Below, piece after piece: positions 58,095 through 64,000 of a DNA stretch of 64,000 bases (positions within the stretch are counted from its first letter, which is position 1; every line of letters starts with the position of its first letter). The notes beneath the pieces are model-generated. The model was given only the letters and a program-made list of their open reading frames with translations, was not told where the DNA came from and did no database searches. Made by a program: the position numbers and the translations under genes. This stretch comes from a virus. Location: positions 1 to 64,000 of IMG/VR virus record IMGVR_UViG_3300032523_001141, one strand, 5' to 3'.

Positions 58095-60932
58095 TTATTC
58101 AATGATCATGTATCCGTCATTAATCGTCTTTGTTTCAGAGTTTTTAAATTTGGGTGTTTTGTAAACGTCTGCCAGGTCGCCGGAGCCTGAGTTCCTGTCT
58201 TTGTCTCTAAATCCAGCGCCAGTTGCCTCGACGATTGTGAACTCTTGTTGCCTAAAAATTGGCTCGTCAAATTTCTTTTTGCCTGGGAATGGCCACGACT
58301 CCACGCCGTTACCGTCCAGCACAGACTTTTCTTTCCACGTCCCTGTGTTCTGGCCGGCAATGCGCGCATACTGCTGCCAGCGATCCTCGAATAACTCAAA
58401 GTCAGAATCAACGCGATAATCTTTATCAGACCGAAACGAGAAGCCGGCAATATCGAGTACTGTGTCATTGCCGGCTTGTTTTTCGCCGTACCACCTGTTT
58501 TCAAGCTTGGACTCGTATTCTTTTCTCGCGTAGTCCGGCAGCTTATTGCGTACGTAATCTGTAATCTTATTTGCCGCTTCCTGCAGCGCTTGGTGGCACT
58601 CGTCCTTACACGGCGCGACGAACATATCGCGACCTGTTACGGTGCCGTACGAATACAAGAACTCAGGCGCCATTAGGCCGCCAGTAGCGTAAATATCGCC
58701 TTCCACATATGTCGTGCCGGCCAGAACGTTTTCCTTGCCCGTAAACAGATTTCCGATTTGCGGCTCGTCAATATCTGCGCGGCTAAAGAAGTGCGAAATT
58801 TGGCCGTCCTTACCAACGTAATGCCGAATGTTATTTGAAACTGTTATTATGTCCGTTTCGCCCTTACCGGCGTCGAGCGTAATTGTTCCGGGTTTAATCC
58901 GACTCTCACCGCCGCCAGACCGTAGGTACACGTTCTGCGATTGCGCTACGACGTTGGAGTCTGGCGCCCGCAATACGATACCGCCAAAAGAAACCTCGTC
59001 TCCAGTTTTCGGACTTGCGAAATCCATAGATTCCGTACTAGCGCGGCTTTCAATAAGCACACCGCCGTTTTTTGTCTGGTCATTACCGGCCAGAATCATC
59101 ACGTCTTTTTCGGCTTTTATACGTACGCTCTTCTCGGTGGTGGAGATATCAATTGCGCCGTGGGCTCGGTGTATGATGTCGCGACCGGCCCACACTTGCG
59201 CGTTTTTGCCGGGCTTAAGCCAGACATCGCCCGGGGCTGAGATAATAATGCTGCCGGCACACATGCGAATCTCGGCGCCATAGCCGTCGCCGATAACAAT
59301 AGCGCCGTCTTCCAGTAAAGAAATAAACGACTCAGATTGATAAAACTTTTGATTTTTGTACCGGTGATCAATGTCAATGTTTTGGTGCCCGGGCTCAATT
59401 AAATACATTGAGCCCTTAAGCTTTGTGTAATCTGGCACTTGGTGGTTGTACTGTGCGTGCTGAAGCTCGCTTTGCTCCCACGTTTTGTAGTCTTTGTAGT
59501 GCCAATGAAACGGATGCAACCCGACGTAGTTAAATAAGTAACCGTGCAAGTCTAAAATGCCTGCGGCGCGCTGCATGTTCGGTAGGGCGTCAGTGGCTTC
59601 AATATCGCCTGTGATTTTGTGTTCTGGCCCGTCGCCTTCTTTTCCGGCAAATTTATAGTTGTCCTTTGAGTCGCCGACGCCGTTTTCTGGGCGCCGCATA
59701 CGCGCGGGTACCGGCAGCAATAAACGCTTGGCCAACGTAATGCCCTTAGCCGACGCAATAAAACGCCGGCCGTCCATTGCCGTATTGTCTTCAGATAGCC
59801 CGATCGGCGGGGAGTCTTCTTGGAAGTCTTGTGTGGGCTTAGGACTTCCCGGATTAGCTGTAACTTTTTCCGTGATTTGCGCGTTAACTATTGTTGACTC
59901 GTACGGCGCCGGCGGCTCTCCGCCTTTTTCAAGCTTGTAGACCCACCACTCAAGATCTTTTGGCGGGGCTGAAACGACAGTTCGGCCGCCCTGTCCGTAA
60001 TAGCCGTAAAACTGCTGTGTTCTGTGAAAAGGCTGGAGATTTTCGTATTTGTTTTCCCAATGCGCGTAATACGGCCGGCCGCCTGAGACCGCAAACGTAT
60101 TGTGCTCATATTCCTGAATAATATCTTGTCCGGGATTCAGCGCGCCCATCGCCTCCCACGGATACGGCGAATAACCTTGCGTATCGTTATATTCTGCCTC
60201 GTCCATGAACGCGTCACGTTCGTGACCGGCAGTCCACGTTTGCATGTTGTAGCCGCTGACACGTAATAACTGATCGTGATAAAAACCAAACACCCCTGTA
60301 AACTCATTTACGGCCATCTGGACCATAAAATCGTCAAGTGTGACTTTCAGCCCGGTAGTCGTAATTGCGCCCCACTCGCCGGCCTGTGTACCGTCGAAAG
60401 GTTTCCAGCAGCTGTAATTAGCAAGCCCGCCGCTATCTACCATGTTAAGATAGCGTTTTTGAGCTTCGTCTACGCGGTTTCTGGAAGCTTGCGTAATCCA
60501 GTCGTGAACAGATTCTCGGCCGACTGTCGCTGGCTCGGGCACTACACCAAAAATAAGCCCGTGCGGTTGCGTATTGTGCCTGTAAGCCAGCACTAAGGTG
60601 CCGGGAACATAGGCTTTAATTTCTACAGCGCCGATAGACGTCTGACTGGTGCCGCCTATTTCAGTGCAGATAATCGGCATTGTCCCGCGCTCAAACTGCA
60701 CGCGGTAGCAATTAGCTAACGGTGTGCCGTCTACGATCTCGCCAATGAGCAGCTGGCCGTTGTTGCCAAAGCTTGTGGCGTACGAAGTGTAACGACTGCG
60801 CGGGTCGGCAGTTGGCGTTAAATTACTTTCGTGAGCTGTCGAGCCGCCTTTGCTGCCTGCTACAGTCTCTAAGCGGTGCTCGCGCTCACCAGAGCCCGGC
60901 AAAGGCTCTGCGCGATTTCGTCTATCGAGCAT
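58095..60932 (-). CDS. tail spike / needle protein (gp5-gpV-like)
   Basis: 945 residues. An N-terminal OB-fold (LLIGEIVDGTPLANCYRVQFERG) is followed by a large middle domain, and then at about residues 560-640 a beta-helix-like run (IVIGDGYGAEIRMCAGSIIISAPGDVWLKPG, QVWAGRDII, SVRIKAEKDVMILAG). This order is that of the gpV/gp5 spike that punctures the outer membrane. The C-terminus is long with a mixed part and a terminal region. No lysozyme catalytic motif was found. Located after tube and sheath genes and before the chaperone. Confidence 0.75.
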   Translation of the reverse strand: MLDRRNRAEPLPGSGEREHRLETVAGSKGGSTAHESNLTPTADPRSRYTSYATSFGNNGQLLIGEIVDGTPLANCYRVQFERGTMPIICTEIGGTSQTSIGAVEIKAYVPGTLVLAYRHNTQPHGLIFGVVPEPATVGRESVHDWITQASRNRVDEAQKRYLNMVDSGGLANYSCWKPFDGTQAGEWGAITTTGLKVTLDDFMVQMAVNEFTGVFGFYHDQLLRVSGYNMQTWTAGHERDAFMDEAEYNDTQGYSPYPWEAMGALNPGQDIIQEYEHNTFAVSGGRPYYAHWENKYENLQPFHRTQQFYGYYGQGGRTVVSAPPKDLEWWVYKLEKGGEPPAPYESTIVNAQITEKVTANPGSPKPTQDFQEDSPPIGLSEDNTAMDGRRFIASAKGITLAKRLLLPVPARMRRPENGVGDSKDNYKFAGKEGDGPEHKITGDIEATDALPNMQRAAGILDLHGYLFNYVGLHPFHWHYKDYKTWEQSELQHAQYNHQVPDYTKLKGSMYLIEPGHQNIDIDHRYKNQKFYQSESFISLLEDGAIVIGDGYGAEIRMCAGSIIISAPGDVWLKPGKNAQVWAGRDIIHRAHGAIDISTTEKSVRIKAEKDVMILAGNDQTKNGGVLIESRASTESMDFASPKTGDEVSFGGIVLRAPDSNVVAQSQNVYLRSGGGESRIKPGTITLDAGKGETDIITVSNNIRHYVGKDGQISHFFSRADIDEPQIGNLFTGKENVLAGTTYVEGDIYATGGLMAPEFLYSYGTVTGRDMFVAPCKDECHQALQEAANKITDYVRNKLPDYARKEYESKLENRWYGEKQAGNDTVLDIAGFSFRSDKDYRVDSDFELFEDRWQQYARIAGQNTGTWKEKSVLDGNGVESWPFPGKKKFDEPIFRQQEFTIVEATGAGFRDKDRNSGSGDLADVYKTPKFKNSETKTINDGYMIIE

Positions 60933-60986
60933 TTTACAACCACTAGGGTCAGGTTATGGGCCGAAGCCCCGGGCATTACTGCCCAA

Positions 60987-61025
60987 TACCATAAGCGGCG
61001 GCTGCGTTTTAAGCAACCGCCGCTC
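60987..61025 (-). terminator. GC hairpin between tube and spike genes
   Basis: AGCGGCGGCTGC pairs with GCAACCGCCGCT (about 60990-61022) on the minus strand, with a 7-base AT loop and no U-tract. A second small stem (TGGGCAGTAATGCCC) follows. Likely separates or attenuates tube and spike expression. Confidence 0.55.
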
Positions 61026-61061
61026 TTGGTTTTATTAATTAACGCGTAATTGCTTTTGTAA

Positions 61062-61613
61062 TTAAATCGTCGCCCCGCCGCCGCCTCCAGCTGCAGTACC
61101 GGGGGTCATGCCTGCGGCTGTTTCTTCGTACTTCAGCTCAAGGAAGACCATCTGCACCGTCTCCATGATTATGATATCTTGTGCCGATACGCTACCGCCT
61201 AGCGCTGTGATCTTCGGGTATTTGAGGGTGTAGGTAATCGTTTTGCTGCCGGCGATCGCACCGCCACCGATAGCGCACCCGCCCTTAGCCTTAAGTATAA
61301 TATCTGCACCCGTCGCTGCGCACAAAGGCCCATAGTTATCGATAAACGCTTTAAACGTACCTGAGCCGCCTACGACGCGCTCAAACGTGGCCGTACCGCG
61401 GCGGCGGCCACCGATGTAATAGACGTTTTGTCCAGGGGAGTTCTCCGGGCTGATCTCATAAACAAAGTTGATCGGCCGCTCAATGTTAAATTGCACACGC
61501 TGTACAATGGCGCCGACAGTGCCGTTAAGGTCCAGCGTGCAATTTTCAGCGGTAAATGCGCCGCCAATTGTCTGGTCTTTGGTTTCAAAAATATTTGCTC
61601 TATGTGCTGGCAT
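61062..61613 (-). CDS. tail tube protein
   Basis: 183 residues. Beta-rich, with ENCTLDLNGTVGAIVQRVQFNIERPINFVYEISPENSPGQNVYYIGGRRRGTATFERVVGG, the layout of a gp19/XkdM-type tube protein. C-terminus is Gly/Ala-rich. It lies immediately after the sheath gene, the order usual in myoviruses. Tube subunits stack as hexamers inside the sheath. A CGTATAAT box is 40 nt upstream. Confidence 0.75.
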   Translation of the reverse strand: MPAHRANIFETKDQTIGGAFTAENCTLDLNGTVGAIVQRVQFNIERPINFVYEISPENSPGQNVYYIGGRRRGTATFERVVGGSGTFKAFIDNYGPLCAATGADIILKAKGGCAIGGGAIAGSKTITYTLKYPKITALGGSVSAQDIIIMETVQMVFLELKYEETAAGMTPGTAAGGGGGATI

Positions 61614-61652
61614 GTTCTAGCTCCGTTGCTTTGTTGTTTGATTCGCCGTTAA

Positions 61653-61660
61653 ATTATACG
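61653..61660 (-). promoter_or_regulatory. CGTATAAT box, candidate phage promoter (copy 4)
   Basis: Exact CGTATAAT on the minus strand, overlapping the sheath stop and 40 nt before the tail tube start. Would allow the abundant tube protein to be made independently of the sheath. Confidence 0.55.
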
Positions 61661-63990
61661 ACCAAGTGAAGTTCAATATTGTTCAACGGCGCGGGCACGA
61701 CCAAATCAAGCACGACTTCGATCCGGTCTTTGAGCAGTGGGTGAATACGCAGCACGCGGATTTCGCCGCTTATTAGCTGCGCGCCAAGCTCTGCTGTGTA
61801 ACCGCTTGTCGCGAGAAAATCGAGGATTTCGTTAACACGATTCAGGATGTAGTCAACCATTCCTGGCGTGGCGTTTGTGCGGCCGATGTACGGGCGCAGA
61901 CGACGCAGGAACAAGTACGCCAGCGAATCGACGTTACGCCGAATCATCTCTTCTCGGCGGTTGAGGTCAAGGTTATCGGTCGTGAGGCCGTGCCGCGTGA
62001 ACGGCGTGCCGTCTCGATCCTCCGTTACGATCCACACGCCAGCTTCGGCCATACGGTTAAGCTGCGTCTCGTTAAACATCTTGTACGAGCGCGTGTAGTC
62101 GTCAAAACCCGCAACTTCAACGTTTGTCATGCCTTGATGCGGTACAACACCGGACACAAGACCCCCGAGCGCGGCCGCCAGATAATATCCGGGCTGCAGG
62201 CGACCGGCGGAACCAACCTGATCAGGCCATATCGCGCAGATACGCCGACTGCCCCAAGCACCAGCTTGCGAGGCAATGTCGTCAGCCATCTCTGTGCGAC
62301 TCAGGTTGTGCCAAACTTCAACGCGCTCAGCTTCAGTCACCGGGGCTCCGGTACCTGTGTAAAGCAGCAGCGAGTTTTCAGAGAGCACCTCGTCAACAAC
62401 GTATTCGCTGTACGTTGTCTCGCCAAAACCGTTAACAGCAAAACCGTATCGCACGATGTCGCCCGGAACCACGCCGTTTGTAATAAAGTAGCTGTTGTTC
62501 TCTTCTACGAGGAGCAGCGTGAACTGGTCGCCGCTAGCACTGTCGTTATCGCTGACAGTTGCAAGCACTACGTCAGACACATTGCCGGAAACGCCGTCGA
62601 TGGCCGCGCCCTCGCCGACTACGAGCCTTGTCGAATTTGACTGAATGCCGAAGAACCCGGCCTTCCAGTTATTTGCAATCTCGTTCGACTCGTTATTGAT
62701 GTGCGCTGCGTATAACGACTGTACCTGCTTGTTGAACGTCATCGGCACGAGGTTATACAGATCGTCGCGACCCTTGAGCCGCTCAAGTACCTCGCCCCAG
62801 CTGTCCAGATCGTCAGGCTCGCATACGCCCGTGTACTTAACGGCTGTTCCGTTTGAGTTTGAGAGCGCCTTGAAAACGCCCCACTTTAGCGGGTTATCAG
62901 GGTCAAGCTGGCCGGGGATGACGTTAAGGTCGCCGACACTTGAAATAGACTCTACTGTGTCGCACAGATCAGCGACCCATTCGCGGTACTCAAGGTATAG
63001 CTGCCCGCGCGAAACAGGCAACGGCAGCGCTGTGCCGGCGTCCGTCCACTCGGGGTGGAACGCGGTCACGCCAGACTTAACAACAATCTGAGTAGCTTCC
63101 AGCTCGTAATTAACGCCCGAAGTCGTATTTAGCCGGTTCTCGGAAATTTGAATATCGTCTTTGATGAATAGGCTCATGTCCAGACTGGAAAGCTCCAGCA
63201 TATCGGCCGGGAGATTGTCGCGAAGGATAAGTTTGTTTACAGCGCCGGCCGTGCTGGCCACGACCGAAACGTACCACTTATCTCCCTTGACCATAGTCGT
63301 AACCGGCGATGTTCCGTCGATGTCGGCTACGAAAGCAACGCTTACGCCGTACTGACCTACCGGGAAGTAATTACCGGCAGCTGTGCCGGAGCTCGTTACC
63401 TCAAACGGGGCCGCGTAGTCGAGGCCCTTGGTCGTGCGGACGCTCACCTGCGGCGGCGTGTCGCCTTCGCCTGCGCCGGAGATGTAGCCGCCCTTTACGC
63501 ACTCTAAAATATACGTGTCGTTGTAATTGCCGGTGTAGTTACCACTGATGTTCGACTTTGCACGAACTTTCGTGAAGTCCTGCCGAATAGTGATGCTCCA
63601 CTTCTGCCCGATTACAAAGTTACTAGCAATGATGTCAGCGGCTGCGGCCGAGGCTATGCAACCAGGGCTCGATAGGGCGCTAAATGTAACTTTTAACCCA
63701 CGCGCGCCGATTACAATTTCGTCCCCGATGTTACCGGGGTTTAACTCGGCCACATCGTCAAGGCTGCTAGTCGAGCGCACGCGCATACGCGTACCTGTGC
63801 AACCAGCAACAGACGAATTAATTACTTCAATTGTGTACGTCTCGGTAAGAGCGCCGTCAACAAGGCCGTCATACTCGCTAACATCGATATCTAAAATGGC
63901 AACGCAATTAACTGGACCAGAGATTTGAGCGCTGTCCAGCACTTCGTTACCGCTCTCCGAATTAAAATCACTCTCGTTGCCGCTGTCCAT
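61654..63990 (-). CDS. tail sheath protein (5' end at window edge)
   Basis: 778 residues from ATG 63990; the frame is open to the window edge, so the true start could lie further upstream. The C-terminal 110 residues (YLFLRRLRPYIGRTNATPGMVDYILNRVNEILDFLATSGYTAELGAQLISGEIRVLRIHPLLKDRIEVVLDLVV) are typical of contractile-tail sheath proteins. Central part has WGSRRICAIWPDQVG and DDYTRSYKMFNETQLNRMAEAGVW. Long for a sheath (T4 gp18 is 659), with extra N-terminal beta domains. Confirms a contractile tail. Confidence 0.85.
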   Translation of the reverse strand: MDSGNESDFNSESGNEVLDSAQISGPVNCVAILDIDVSEYDGLVDGALTETYTIEVINSSVAGCTGTRMRVRSTSSLDDVAELNPGNIGDEIVIGARGLKVTFSALSSPGCIASAAAADIIASNFVIGQKWSITIRQDFTKVRAKSNISGNYTGNYNDTYILECVKGGYISGAGEGDTPPQVSVRTTKGLDYAAPFEVTSSGTAAGNYFPVGQYGVSVAFVADIDGTSPVTTMVKGDKWYVSVVASTAGAVNKLILRDNLPADMLELSSLDMSLFIKDDIQISENRLNTTSGVNYELEATQIVVKSGVTAFHPEWTDAGTALPLPVSRGQLYLEYREWVADLCDTVESISSVGDLNVIPGQLDPDNPLKWGVFKALSNSNGTAVKYTGVCEPDDLDSWGEVLERLKGRDDLYNLVPMTFNKQVQSLYAAHINNESNEIANNWKAGFFGIQSNSTRLVVGEGAAIDGVSGNVSDVVLATVSDNDSASGDQFTLLLVEENNSYFITNGVVPGDIVRYGFAVNGFGETTYSEYVVDEVLSENSLLLYTGTGAPVTEAERVEVWHNLSRTEMADDIASQAGAWGSRRICAIWPDQVGSAGRLQPGYYLAAALGGLVSGVVPHQGMTNVEVAGFDDYTRSYKMFNETQLNRMAEAGVWIVTEDRDGTPFTRHGLTTDNLDLNRREEMIRRNVDSLAYLFLRRLRPYIGRTNATPGMVDYILNRVNEILDFLATSGYTAELGAQLISGEIRVLRIHPLLKDRIEVVLDLVVPAPLNNIELHLVV

Positions 63991-64000
63991 TACTGCGGCG

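Overview
This window is the structural and early/accessory part of a large tailed phage (or prophage) genome with a contractile tail. Evidence for this is a tail sheath and tail tube, a gp5-like spike, a tail-assembly chaperone with a -1 frameshift, a tape measure, a hub, gp25-like and J-like baseplate wedge proteins, and a GpA-like terminase large subunit. No integrase, portal, major capsid or lysis gene is visible. Several small proteins suggest a Planctomycetota host. These are two secreted peptides with planctomycete-like tails, a phage-borne small protein ending in an ATLRGLLER motif, FGE-sulfatase and leishmanolysin-like domains in a fibre, cysteine-rich GACC modules and poly-serine linkers. 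The host is an inference from protein style, not a proven assignment.

Layout. Almost everything is on the minus strand, so transcription runs from right to left. 61654-63990 to 46338 is the tail core: sheath, tube, spike, frameshifted chaperone, tape measure, three baseplate/hub proteins, a sigma-70-like factor, a small protein, gp25-like and J-like wedge proteins. 46332 to 26516 is a roughly 20 kb adhesin/fibre block. It holds a 1791-residue protein with FGE-like and metalloprotease domains, two further tail proteins, five tandem paralogues sharing a YPF-type N-terminus and an ING..GN motif, a protein with 60-residue tandem repeats, and two Cys-rich poly-Ser proteins. 25759 to 12299 holds small genes: csrA, a CHC2 zinc-finger primase-like protein, tRNA-Thr(UGU), a GNAT-like protein, the terminase, membrane peptides and a dATP/dGTP diphosphohydrolase. 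12113 to 7139 is a CobS/MoxR AAA+ ATPase followed by a 1124-residue CobT-like VWA protein. 7050 to 1 holds small phage proteins, a ParB-like protein, an HldD-like ADP-heptose epimerase and a MazG-like enzyme.

Only three genes lie on the plus strand (terminase, 22117-23298, 24922-25197). Each is a solitary gene whose start codon abuts or overlaps the start codon of the divergent minus-strand neighbour. The octamer CGTATAAT (minus strand) occurs four times, each time 22-56 nt upstream of a minus-strand start. It is a good candidate for a phage promoter read by the sigma-like factor encoded among the tail genes. Hairpin terminators separate several operons.

No stretch longer than about 300 bases lacks a gene. 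The longest gaps are 12114-12298 (terminator and leader), 40812-40956 (promoter and leader), 60933-61061 (hairpins) and 25760-25876 (long inverted repeat). All calls come from reading the sequence; no database search was run.
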